Below are positions 1-5,523 of a DNA stretch of 7,252 nucleotides, one piece after another. This DNA comes from Actinomycetes bacterium. GTDB taxonomy: Bacteria; Actinomycetota; Coriobacteriia; WRKU01; WQUG01. Made by a program: the position numbers and the translations under genes. Every line of letters starts with the position of its first letter. Positions within the stretch are counted from its first letter, which is position 1. The notes below the pieces were generated by a model that was not told where the DNA came from, made no database searches, and was given only the letters and a program-made list of their open reading frames with translations. Location of the stretch: contig JAIRWZ010000037.1 in assembly GCA_031268615.1 (NCBI GenBank), positions 1 to 7,252 on the forward strand, written 5' to 3'.

Positions 1-1199
1 TAATCCGTGCCTTTGGCCGGGCAGAATATCGCTATTTTGCCGAACTGAACTTTCTGGAAAACAAAGACGCAGTCACTGCGGTGAATGGGGCGCGTGATGC
101 CGACGACTTATTCGCGAGACTTTCGCTGCTGTTTACTGAAACTCTTGTTCCTGGGCAAACTCTTATTTTTCTTGATGAAATTCAGGAAAGTATCGACGTG
201 ATTACCATGATTAAATTTCTGGTTGAACGCCACGAGTACGATTTTGTACTATCGGGCTCTTTATTGGGCGTTGAGTTGAAAAATGTGCGTTCAGTGCCAG
301 TGGGATACCTGGATGTTGTTGAGATGTATCCGCTGGATTTTGAAGAGTTTTGCTGGTCGCAACTGACCGGTATGGACGTACTCGCTCCTGTGCGCGAGGC
401 ATTTGAGACCAGAGCGCCGTTGGATGATTTTGTACATAAGCAATTCCTGTCACTGTTTCGGCGGTATCTGGTGTTGGGTGGTATGGCGGAGGCGGTTGCG
501 ACCTTTAACGACACGCATGATTTGGCGCAGGTACGTCGGATATTAGACTATATTACGGTACTGTATCGCGAGGATATTTCCAAATATAATCCGGCTCGCG
601 CACTGACAATCAAAGAGGTCTATGATTTGCTTCCCAGCGAACTGAACCAACAGAACAAGCGGTTCATTCTGAAAAATCTGAATGAAGGTCCGGCATTCCG
701 ACGTTATGAGAACGATTTTGTATGGCTCGCAGAGGCGGGAGTAGCGTTGCCAACCTATAAGGTGAGGGAACCGAAACGGCCACTACTACTGTCGAAATTG
801 CGCAATCTGTTCAAGCTGTTCATGTCAGATGTGGGGCTTTTGACCAGCCGATTTTTGCGGGACAGTTCGTTGGCAGTGCTGGACAGCGGGCTGGATTTGA
901 ACTGCGGTGCGATTTATGAGAACGCGGTGGCGCAGGAGCTGTTGGCACACGGACATGATTTGTATTACTATCACAGCAAGAAATTCGGAGAGTTGGATTT
1001 TGTGCTGGAAAACGCTGCAGGAGATATTACCGCCATTGAAGTCAAATCGGGCAAAGACTACAAGCGCCATCGTGCGTTGAGCAACCTGTTAGACGTGCAG
1101 GATTACACCTTTGCGGACGCAATCGTGTTGTGCAATGGCAATGTCGAACGCGAGGGACGCATAAGCTACCTGCCGATATATATGGCCTCGATGCTGTAG
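1..1199 (+). CDS. AAA ATPase with C-terminal DUF4143 domain, 5'-truncated by window edge
   Basis: The reading frame is open from base 3 to the TAG at 1197-1199, so the gene enters from the left and 398 residues are visible; the GTG at 81 is an internal codon, not the likely start. Codons 54-61 read LIFLDEIQ, a hydrophobic strand ending in Walker B DE. They are followed by an SGS sensor-like segment and the PLDFEEF motif typical of the AAA_14 family. The Walker A loop must lie upstream of the window. The C-terminal third matches DUF4143: GAIYEN, ELDFVLE and IEVKSGK, the last two resembling the D and E-x-K elements of a PD-(D/E)xK nuclease fold. Such proteins are common in anaerobes; their cellular role is poorly defined and some are suspected to act in toxin-antitoxin or defence settings. 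The gene is more AT-rich than the downstream ribosomal genes and is probably a separate unit. Family call is firm, function unknown. Confidence 0.88.
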   Translation, partial: IRAFGRAEYRYFAELNFLENKDAVTAVNGARDADDLFARLSLLFTETLVPGQTLIFLDEIQESIDVITMIKFLVERHEYDFVLSGSLLGVELKNVRSVPVGYLDVVEMYPLDFEEFCWSQLTGMDVLAPVREAFETRAPLDDFVHKQFLSLFRRYLVLGGMAEAVATFNDTHDLAQVRRILDYITVLYREDISKYNPARALTIKEVYDLLPSELNQQNKRFILKNLNEGPAFRRYENDFVWLAEAGVALPTYKVREPKRPLLLSKLRNLFKLFMSDVGLLTSRFLRDSSLAVLDSGLDLNCGAIYENAVAQELLAHGHDLYYYHSKKFGELDFVLENAAGDITAIEVKSGKDYKRHRALSNLLDVQDYTFADAIVLCNGNVEREGRISYLPIYMASML

Positions 1200-1210
1200 C
1201 ACAGGGCAAG

Positions 1211-1229
1211 CGAAGTGAGTGCGTCCATA
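1211..1229 (+). repeat. dispersed 19-bp repeat, copy 1
   Basis: CGAAGTGAGTGCGTCCATA. It recurs inverted at 4371-4389 with one mismatch and again directly, in shortened and diverged form, at 5507-5523. It lies just behind the ATPase stop codon. The 1200-1360 stretch otherwise holds only a weak GC-rich inverted repeat (about 1243-1280) and no credible gene. Confidence 0.6.
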
Positions 1230-1363
1230 TTTGCAGGAACTCCTTTCGGCTCGGAGGCCGGAATGACCGTAAAAGGAACTTTTGATACAGCCCTTACATA
1301 GCTGGATGATAGGTGGTTTGTCTGTTCGTGAAGGGGTGGATACTCGCGGAGGCGTGGTATAGG

Positions 1364-1392
1364 TTGACACTCTTTGTTTAGTCCTCTACACT
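1364..1392 (+). promoter_or_regulatory. sigma70-type promoter of the tRNA–tuf operon
   Basis: A perfect -35 box TTGACA (1364-1369) is followed after exactly 17 bases by TACACT (1387-1392), four of six matches to TATAAT including the critical A2 and T6. Transcription would start near 1399, about 83 bases before tRNA-Tyr. It is the best promoter I see upstream of the three tRNAs and tuf and probably drives them together; read-through into rpmG and beyond is possible because no hairpin with a T-run is obvious in between. The start site is inferred. Confidence 0.75.
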
Positions 1393-1481
1393 CGGTATGC
1401 TCGTGCCGCTTGTGGCATTGGCTTTTCGTGCCGTTGTAGCGGTTGCGAATGGGCACTTTGACAAATGAGTTGCTTAAATAA

Positions 1482-1566
1482 GGGGGTGTGCCCGAGTGGC
1501 TAAAGGGGACGGGCTGTAAACCCGTTGGCTACGCCTACGTTGGTTCGAATCCAACCGCCCCCACCA
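1482..1566 (+). tRNA. tRNA-Tyr (anticodon GTA)
   Basis: The acceptor stem GGGGGTG (1482-1488) pairs with CGCCCCC (1556-1562), with one G-T pair. The anticodon stem ACGGG/CCCGT encloses loop CTGTAAA with anticodon GTA at 1516-1518. A 13-base variable arm containing the GGC/GCC stem (1527-1535) marks a class II tRNA, as expected for bacterial tRNA-Tyr. The T arm is GTTGG-TTCGAAT-CCAAC. Discriminator A1563 is followed by encoded CCA (1564-1566). It is the first gene of the tRNA–tuf cluster. Confidence 0.96.
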
Positions 1567-1675
1567 CATGGACATAATCTTATTCCGTCTGGCTTTGTTG
1601 GCGAATCGCTCGCGTAGTAATCTATGCGTCGCGCTCCGCCGCCGCGCCAGACAAAATAATCTCATGCCCATGTGG
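1564..1675. repeat. 30-bp imperfect inverted repeat starting at the tRNA-Tyr CCA end
   Basis: Arm 1564-1593 (from CCACATGG to GTCTGGC) is the reverse complement of arm 1646-1675 (GCCAGAC to CCATGTGG) at 24 of 30 positions. In a minus-strand RNA four of the six mismatches would be G-U pairs. The left arm begins with the CCA of tRNA-Tyr, and just outside the right arm a GGG run extends the resemblance to the tRNA 3' end. Inside is a small hairpin, CGCGTAG-TAAT-CTATGCG (1611-1628). The 176-base Tyr–Thr spacer holds no gene. It could be a small palindromic mobile element or a processing or termination structure. Confidence 0.6.
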
Positions 1676-1742
1676 GGGATTGTCCCTATCCCGGGCAGGG
1701 CAGAAGCTGTCTCTGTTGGGGTGAGTGGGAGGAACGAGTGAG

Positions 1743-1820
<78 letters not shown>

Positions 1821-1829
1821 ACTACAAAC

Positions 1830-2004
1830 GATGCTGGATTTGTATATCTGGCGAGGGCAAAGACATTTTTCGCCCTGAAGCTTAAAGAAAAATGTGGCGG
1901 ATTTGATTTTGGGTGAGGATATTTTTTGTCTGGCAAGGAAATGGGTTGTAGTTTGAAAAATGATGCTGGATTTGTATATCTGGCGAGGGCAAGGACATTT
2001 TTCG
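1830..2004 (+). repeat. pair of 43-bp direct repeats between tRNA-Thr and tRNA-Met
   Basis: Bases 1830-1872 and 1962-2004 are identical except at one position (AAAGACA versus AAGGACA). The period is 132 bp. Between them lie an inverted repeat, ACATTTTTC (1863-1871) with GAAAAATGT (1887-1895), and TTGTAGTT (1946-1953), which is the inverse of AACTACAA (1820-1827) just behind tRNA-Thr. The 271-base Thr–Met spacer has no plausible gene. The arrangement looks like a tandem duplication with a diverged intervening part, or direct repeats flanking a small insertion. Confidence 0.8.
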
Positions 2005-2089
2005 TGTAGGTGGTGAACGAAGAGCGAAGCGACCTCTGGTCGTGAGCGATGAGAGAGCCAGCTACGCGGAAAAGGGACTGTCCGCAGCC

Positions 2090-2166
2090 GGCGGTGTAGC
2101 TCAGTTGGTCAGAGCACTCGGTTCATACCCGAGTTGTCACTGGTTCAAATCCAGTCACCGCTACCA
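2090..2166 (+). tRNA. tRNA-Met, elongator (anticodon CAT)
   Basis: The acceptor GGCGGTG (2090-2096) pairs with CACCGCT (2156-2162), ending in a G-T pair at position 1-72. The anticodon stem CTCGG/CCGAG encloses TTCATAC with CAT at 2124-2126. The T arm is ACTGG-TTCAAAT-CCAGT, and CCA is encoded at 2164-2166. The three G-C pairs next to the anticodon loop that mark an initiator tRNA are absent, so it is an elongator. Overall sequence resembles bacterial elongator tRNA-Met rather than the lysidine-modified tRNA-Ile(CAT), though that alternative cannot be fully excluded without a search. Confidence 0.93.
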
Positions 2167-2267
2167 GGAACTAACGCGTACGAACTCGCCGGTTACTGTT
2201 TATTTCGGGCGAAAGCGCTGCGTGTGGTCATAGAAAAGAAGCTGTTGGAATTATTGCAGGTATGGAC

Positions 2268-2284
2268 CCCCGGTCAAGCCGGGG
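2268..2284. repeat. CCCCGG/CCGGGG palindrome in the tuf leader
   Basis: CCCCGG (2268-2273), loop TCAAG and CCGGGG (2279-2284) form a perfect six-base stem. The surrounding wording resembles a short palindromic repeat seen widely in bacterial intergenic regions. It sits 55 bases before the tuf start codon, inside the probable tuf 5' leader. No T-run follows, so it is not a canonical terminator. Confidence 0.5.
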
Positions 2285-2339
2285 ACAGGCTCAATACTCA
2301 CTTAGGTGAAGTGTATCGAAAAGAAGGAGGAGTTGAACG

Positions 2340-3530
2340 ATGGCAAAGCAGAAATTTGAACGAACTAAGCCGCATGTGAACGTTGGCACGATTGGTCACG
2401 TTGACCACGGTAAGACGACGCTGACCGCTGCTATTACGAAGCGTCAGGCCAGCAAAGGTTTGGCGGATTTTACGCCGTTTGACCAGATTGACAAGGCGCC
2501 GGAAGAGCGCGAGCGCGGCATTACGATTGCGATTGCGCACGTTGAGTATCAGACGGATACGCGCCACTATGCGCATGTTGACTGCCCGGGGCACGCCGAC
2601 TATGTGAAGAACATGATTACGGGTGCGGCGCAGATGGACGGAGCGATTTTGGTAATTGCTGCGACGGACGGCCCGATGGCTCAGACGCGCGAGCATATCC
2701 TGTTGGCTCGTCAGGTGGGCGTGCCTTACATCATCGTTTACTTGAACAAGACCGATATGGTTGACGACGAGGAACTGATCGAACTGGTTGAAATGGAAGT
2801 TCGCGAGTTGCTGACTGACAACGAGTTCCCCGGCGACGATATCCCGATTGTCAAGGGCTCCGCGCTGAAGGCGCTGGAGAGCGAGGGCGACAATGAGTGG
2901 AATGAGAGCATTGACGAGCTGCTGAATCAGGTTGACAGCTATATTCCGGTCCCGCAGCGCGAGACCGACAAGCCCTTCCTGATGGCCGTCGAGGATGTAT
3001 TTACGATTACCGGTCGCGGTACCGTGGCCACCGGTCGTGTTGAGCGCGGTCAGGTCAAGGTCGGCGACGAGGTTGAGATTGTGGGCATTCGTCCCACCGC
3101 CAAGACCACGGTTACGGGCGTCGAGATGTTTAAGAAGCTGTTGGACTATGCTGAAGCTGGCGACAATATCGGTATCCTGTTGCGCGGCACGAAGCGCGAG
3201 GACATTGAGCGCGGTCAGATTCTGTGCAAGCCGGGCAGCGTGACTCCGCACACCGAGTTCGAGGGTCAGGTCTACGTTCTGACGAAAGAGGAAGGCGGTC
3301 GTCACACACCGTTCTTTGATGGCTATCGTCCGCAGTTCTACTTCCGTACTACTGACGTGACCGGTGTTGCTCACCTGCCAGAGGGCGTCGAGATGGTCAT
3401 GCCGGGCGACAACGTGGTTGTGCGCGGCGAGCTGATTGCCCCGATTGCCATGGAAGACGGCCTGCGTTTCGCTATCCGTGAGGGTGGCCGTACCGTCGGC
3501 TCCGGTCGTGTAACAAAGATTATTAAGTAG
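2340..3530 (+). CDS. tuf: elongation factor Tu
   Basis: This 396-residue GTPase carries aminoacyl-tRNA to the ribosomal A site. All G motifs are present: GHVDHGKT (19-26), RGITI in switch I, DCPGH (81-85, with the catalytic His at 85), NKTD (136-139) and SAL (174-176). Beta-barrel domains II (about 205-300) and III (about 300-396) follow, including [22 protein letters not shown] and the terminal [15 protein letters not shown]. Length matches the family (394 in E. coli). The start is fixed by AAGGAGG at 2324-2330, nine bases upstream of ATG. It lies behind three tRNAs and ahead of rpmG, as in tufB-type operons. The C-terminal half resembles Actinomycetota, especially Coriobacteriia, from memory. 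Whether a second tuf exists elsewhere cannot be seen. Confidence 0.99.
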   Translation: MAKQKFERTKPHVNVGTIGHVDHGKTTLTAAITKRQASKGLADFTPFDQIDKAPEERERGITIAIAHVEYQTDTRHYAHVDCPGHADYVKNMITGAAQMDGAILVIAATDGPMAQTREHILLARQVGVPYIIVYLNKTDMVDDEELIELVEMEVRELLTDNEFPGDDIPIVKGSALKALESEGDNEWNESIDELLNQVDSYIPVPQRETDKPFLMAVEDVFTITGRGTVATGRVERGQVKVGDEVEIVGIRPTAKTTVTGVEMFKKLLDYAEAGDNIGILLRGTKREDIERGQILCKPGSVTPHTEFEGQVYVLTKEEGGRHTPFFDGYRPQFYFRTTDVTGVAHLPEGVEMVMPGDNVVVRGELIAPIAMEDGLRFAIREGGRTVGSGRVTKIIK

Positions 3531-3642
3531 CAAACGGGAGAGTCTCGTTTGTTATCCGGAAGTACCGCGCCTGCTTGTAGCGGGCGCGAGGCCGAAGGAT
3601 TTGAGGTTGCGAGAATTGGGGCTGCCGAAGCAAGGCAGCCCC
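3531..3642 (+). other. three consecutive hairpins between tuf and rpmG
   Basis: First hairpin: nine-base stem 3531-3539/3543-3551 with one G-T pair and loop GAG, starting right after the tuf stop codon. Second: CGCGCCTGCT (3566-3575) with AGCGGGCGCG (3579-3588), loop TGT, one G-T pair. Third: GGGGCTGCC (3618-3626) with GGCAGCCCC (3634-3642), a perfect nine-base stem with a seven-base loop. None has a clear T-run. They may attenuate transcription or protect and separate the tuf and rpmG messages; REP-like repeats are an alternative. Confidence 0.6.
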
Positions 3643-3670
3643 GGTAATCGCTAAGAAAGGCAGAATCGTT

Positions 3671-3820
3671 ATGAGAACATTGGTGACCCTGGCTTGCACA
3701 GAATGTAAGCGCCGGAACTACACCACTAAAAAGAATAAGCAGAACAACCCCGAACGCATTGAGTTCAAGAAATACTGCAAGTGGGATAAGCGCCATACCC
3801 TGCACAAGGAAACGCGGTAG
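3671..3820 (+). CDS. rpmG: 50S ribosomal protein L33
   Basis: This 49-residue protein begins [17 protein letters not shown], followed by [12 protein letters not shown] and HTLHKETR, the standard L33 pattern and length. L33 is a 50S subunit protein. The first zinc-ribbon pair C9-x-x-C12 is intact, but the second pair is C36-x-x-D39 instead of C-x-x-C, so one of four zinc ligands is replaced. AAAGG at 3656-3660 is a modest ribosome-binding site ten bases before ATG. It lies between tuf and tRNA-Trp, in the conserved rpmG–trnW–secE order of many bacteria. There is no sign of truncation. Confidence 0.96.
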   Translation: MRTLVTLACTECKRRNYTTKKNKQNNPERIEFKKYCKWDKRHTLHKETR

Positions 3821-3876
3821 GGGCAAGGCGCGCAGTGCAAGCGTGGCGCGGGATGGTCGCGCATGGCAGGCGAGAC

Positions 3877-3953
3877 AGGCCAGTAGCTCCAATTGGTAGA
3901 GCGCCGGTCTCCAAAACCGGATGTTGGGGGTTCGAGTCCCTCCTGGCCTGCCA
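3877..3953 (+). tRNA. tRNA-Trp (anticodon CCA)
   Basis: The acceptor AGGCCAG (3877-3883) pairs with CTGGCCT (3943-3949). The anticodon stem CCGGT/ACCGG encloses CTCCAAA with CCA at 3911-3913. The T arm is GGGGG-TTCGAGT-CCCTC with one G-T pair. Discriminator G3950 is the usual tRNA-Trp identity base, and CCA is encoded at 3951-3953. The gene stands between rpmG and secE as in many bacteria. Its last 20 bases from 3934 are also the first part of a 189-bp tandem repeat. Confidence 0.97.
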
Positions 3954-4042
3954 GTAAGTGGTAAGTTGACAACTGTATAAATCTTTCGGGTTAATGAGAG
4001 TTTCTACTGGTAAAGAACAAAGGCCAGAAGGGACTCGAACCC
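3928..4042. repeat. inverted copy of the tRNA-Trp 3' end
   Basis: Bases 4021-4042 are the reverse complement of 3928-3949 (T arm and acceptor 3' strand of tRNA-Trp) at 21 of 22 positions. In addition CCAGTA just after the tRNA (3951-3956) is matched by TACTGG at 4005-4010. A transcript through the tRNA could therefore form a 22-base-pair stem that competes with the tRNA fold. The second repeat unit carries another identical inverted copy at 4210-4231. Confidence 0.85.
3966..3995 (+). promoter_or_regulatory. possible promoter inside repeat unit 1
   Basis: A perfect TTGACA (3966-3971) is followed after 18 bases by GTTAAT (3990-3995), four of six matches to TATAAT. The same pair is retained in unit 2 (4155-4160 and 4179-4184) although the spacer has changed at one base. 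Transcription would begin just before the structured half of the unit and read toward secE. The -10 box is poor, so this is tentative. Confidence 0.3.
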
Positions 4043-4138
4043 GAAAGGGCGGAACAGTCCAGTGGACTGTTCCGGTCCGAGCGAAGCGAGGACAGCGCGG
4101 GTTGCGCGAAGCGCAAAACGCGGAGTCCCTCCTGGCCT
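4021..4138 (+). ncRNA. predicted multi-hairpin RNA, repeat copy 1
   Basis: An outer 16-base stem (4021-4036 with 4123-4138, one mismatch) made of inverted and direct tRNA-Trp 3' ends encloses four hairpins: CCC-GAAA-GGG (4040-4049, GNRA-type loop); GGAACAGTCC with GGACTGTTCC (4051-4073, loop AGT); GTCC/GGAC (4075-4093); and CGCG plus TTGCGC-GAA-GCGCAA (4096-4122). The layout is cloverleaf-like. Expression and function are inferred by analogy with rtT RNA released at E. coli tyrT; no homologue is recognised. Confidence 0.4.
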
Positions 4139-4209
4139 GCCAGTAAGCGGTAAGTTGACAACTGTATAAATCTTTAGGGTTAATGAGAGTTTCTACTGGC
4201 AAAGAACAA

Positions 4210-4327
4210 AGGCCAGAAGGGACTCGAACCCGAAAGGGCGAAACAGTCCGGGGGACTGTTTCGGTCCGAGCAAAGCGAGGACAGTGCGGGTTGCGCGAAG
4301 CGCAAAACGCGGAGTCCCTCCTGGCCT
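4210..4327 (+). ncRNA. predicted multi-hairpin RNA, repeat copy 2
   Basis: The same fold as copy 1, with outer arms 4210-4225 and 4312-4327. The central hairpin is GAAACAGTCC (4240-4249) with GGACTGTTTC (4253-4262): relative to copy 1 the second base changed G to A and its partner changed C to T, keeping the pair. The loop changed freely (AGT to GGG). The other hairpins retain pairing. Confidence 0.4.
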
Positions 4328-4370
4328 GCCAGTAAGCCAGTAAGTGGTACGAGTCAAGATGAGTAACAGG

Positions 4371-4389
4371 TATGGACGCACTCACTACG
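4371..4389 (-). repeat. dispersed 19-bp repeat, copy 2 (inverted)
   Basis: TATGGACGCACTCACTACG is the reverse complement of the copy at 1211-1229 with one mismatch. It lies 19 bases before the secE start codon, after the tRNA-derived tandem repeats, so it is part of the probable secE leader. Confidence 0.6.
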
Positions 4390-4408
4390 AAAGAAAGTGA
4401 ACTGAGAC

Positions 4409-4930
4409 ATGGCGAAAGAAACGAAAGACACGAAAGAGTCGAAAAGCAAACAGAAAGTTGTCACGAAGGGTAACGCTAAGCACAGCGGCAAGAACAGCGC
4501 CAAACGCAGCGGCAAGCCCGGCGTGTTCGCGCGGCTGCTGGATTATTTCCGCGGTGTGCGCACCGAGCTGAAACGGGTCACGTGGCCGACGCGCCAGGAA
4601 GTGCTGAACTCGCTGGTCATCGTGGTGGTGACCCTGATTTTCTTTGCGGCGTTTACCTCGCTCGTGGACCAGGCGGCCACGAAGGGCATTACCTTGTACG
4701 GCGGCTTGCGCAAGGACGCTTCTTCGACCGAGACCACCGTGCCAGCAGACGCTGAAGTAGTGTCGCCGTCGCAGGTTGACCCCAGCCAGTCTCCGTCCGA
4801 TGTCGAGCTGGATACAGGCGCGGGCGGCGGCGCGGAAGTCGTCGTGCCCGAAGGATCTGCCGGAGACGCCGCTGGGAACGCCGCTGGGAACGCCGGGACC
4901 GAAACCGAGACTACCGCAACGGGTCAGTAG
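4409..4930 (+). CDS. secE: preprotein translocase subunit SecE with long acidic C-terminal tail
   Basis: SecE clamps SecY in the membrane translocon. Of 173 residues, 1-37 are a lysine-rich cytoplasmic lead. Residues 38-65 hold the amphipathic helix with the family signature ELKRVTWPTRQEV (53-65), and about 66-86 form the single membrane span. Bacterial single-span SecE proteins normally end soon afterwards; here about 75 more residues follow, rich in Glu, Asp, Ser, Thr, Ala and Gly with no basic residue after 102. By known topology this tail would lie outside the membrane. An in-frame 12-bp tandem DNA repeat (4868-4891) encodes AAGN twice. The ribosome-binding site before ATG is weak. nusG follows after eight bases. 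The identification is secure; the tail's role is unknown. Confidence 0.95.
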   Translation: MAKETKDTKESKSKQKVVTKGNAKHSGKNSAKRSGKPGVFARLLDYFRGVRTELKRVTWPTRQEVLNSLVIVVVTLIFFAAFTSLVDQAATKGITLYGGLRKDASSTETTVPADAEVVSPSQVDPSQSPSDVELDTGAGGGAEVVVPEGSAGDAAGNAAGNAGTETETTATGQ

Positions 4931-4938
4931 GGATTGCA

Positions 4939-5457
4939 ATGGCAAAAAAATGGTACGTCATACATACCTATTCGGGGTATGAGAATAAAGTCCAGGCGGC
5001 GCTGCTGCATCGCGTCGAGACCCTGGGCATGGAGGACTCGATTTTCAAAATCGAAATCCCGACCGAAACCGTCATCAACCGCGAGGACGGCAAAGAGCAG
5101 GAAAAGAAAATCTACCCCGGCTACATTCTGGTGCAGATGGAAATGAGCGATAACAGCTGGTACGTCGTGCGCAACACGCCCGGCGTGACCGGGTTCATCG
5201 GCTCGCGCAACAAGCCCATACCGCTGACGCGCGAGGAATACAGCGCGATGATGCGCAAAACCGAGGCGAAAACCCCGCAGACCGTCACGAACTATGCCGT
5301 GGGCCAGACCGTGCGCATAAAAGACGGCGCGTTCACTGACTTTGACGCGACGATTACCGAAATCAACGTGGACAAAGGCACCATGCGCGTCAACGTGACC
5401 CTGTTTGGCCGCGAGACGCCCGTAGAGCTGGAGTTCTATAGCGTGGAGCCCATCTAG
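4939..5457 (+). CDS. nusG: transcription termination/antitermination factor NusG
   Basis: NusG binds RNA polymerase through its N-terminal NGN domain and contacts Rho or ribosomal S10 through its C-terminal KOW domain. Of 172 residues, 1 to about 110 form the NGN domain: KWYVIHTYSGYENKV, KIYPGYILVQM and WYVVRNTPGVTGFIG are hallmark motifs. After a short linker, about 118-172 form the KOW domain (VGQTVRIKDGAFTDFDATI to VELEFYSVEPI). Length is slightly below E. coli NusG (181). AGGGA at 4929-4933 overlaps the secE stop codon and lies five bases before ATG, so translation is probably coupled with secE. The secE–nusG pair is a standard operon. Confidence 0.98.
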   Translation: MAKKWYVIHTYSGYENKVQAALLHRVETLGMEDSIFKIEIPTETVINREDGKEQEKKIYPGYILVQMEMSDNSWYVVRNTPGVTGFIGSRNKPIPLTREEYSAMMRKTEAKTPQTVTNYAVGQTVRIKDGAFTDFDATITEINVDKGTMRVNVTLFGRETPVELEFYSVEPI

Positions 5458-5459
5458 GC

Positions 5460-5504
5460 TTAGAGCTTTAGGGTTCAGGGCTAGAGTTAGCATTAGGATT
5501 AGAG
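5460..5504 (+). repeat. degenerate TTAGRG-like short tandem repeat
   Basis: Directly behind nusG the sequence runs through TTAGAG, TTTAGGG, TTCAGGG, CTAGAG, TTAGCA, TTAGGA and TTAGAG, a run of diverged six- to eight-base units of one pattern. No coding role is visible. Confidence 0.5.
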
Positions 5505-5506
5505 TA

Positions 5507-5523
5507 CGAAGTGAGTACGTCCA
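5507..5523 (+). repeat. dispersed 19-bp repeat, copy 3 (diverged)
   Basis: CGAAGTGAGTACGTCCA matches the copy at 1211-1227 with one change (GCG to ACG). It abuts the left arm of the hairpin in front of rplK. Confidence 0.5.

Larger units (their letters stand above)
3934..4347 (+). repeat. 189-bp tandem repeats seeded by the tRNA-Trp 3' end
   Basis: Unit 1 is 3934-4122 and unit 2 is 4123-4311, exactly 189 bp each with nine differences. A partial third copy starts at 4312 and runs to about 4347, with a small internal duplication (GCCAGTAA twice). Every unit begins with GAGTCCCTCCTGGCCTGCCA, which in unit 1 is the real tRNA-Trp terminus including CCA. No protein gene is credible here. The design parallels the E. 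coli tyrT locus, where 178-bp repeats each carry the tRNA-Tyr 3' end. Confidence 0.95.

Noticed and set aside
81..83. GTG as the start of the ATPase gene
   Set aside because: The frame stays open to the window edge and the missing Walker A region must lie upstream.
1474..1671. Minus-strand frame over tRNA-Tyr (GRLDSNQRRRSQRVYSPSPLATRAHPL)
   Set aside because: This is the well-known false translation of an antisense tRNA-Tyr gene.
1863..1927. Rho-independent terminator after tRNA-Thr
   Set aside because: The A/T-rich stem 1863-1895 is not directly followed by a T-run; the T stretch at 1922-1927 has no adjacent GC-rich stem.
2298..3533. 411-codon minus-strand frame opposite tuf
   Set aside because: It is an exact shadow of the highly biased tuf gene, with low-complexity leucine, valine and arginine content and no recognisable domain.
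3934..4347. CRISPR array
   Set aside because: The repeats are 189 bp, contiguous without unique spacers, and derive from a tRNA end.
3765..4385. Minus-strand 206-codon frame with 63-residue internal repeats and arginine-rich stretches
   Set aside because: It arises because the 189-bp DNA repeat is a multiple of three; it runs antisense through tRNA-Trp, giving the familiar spurious ARRDSNPQHPVLETGALPIG peptide, and lacks a convincing ribosome-binding site. The E. coli tyrT repeats do encode a small basic protein (Tpr), so it was considered, but that is sense-strand.
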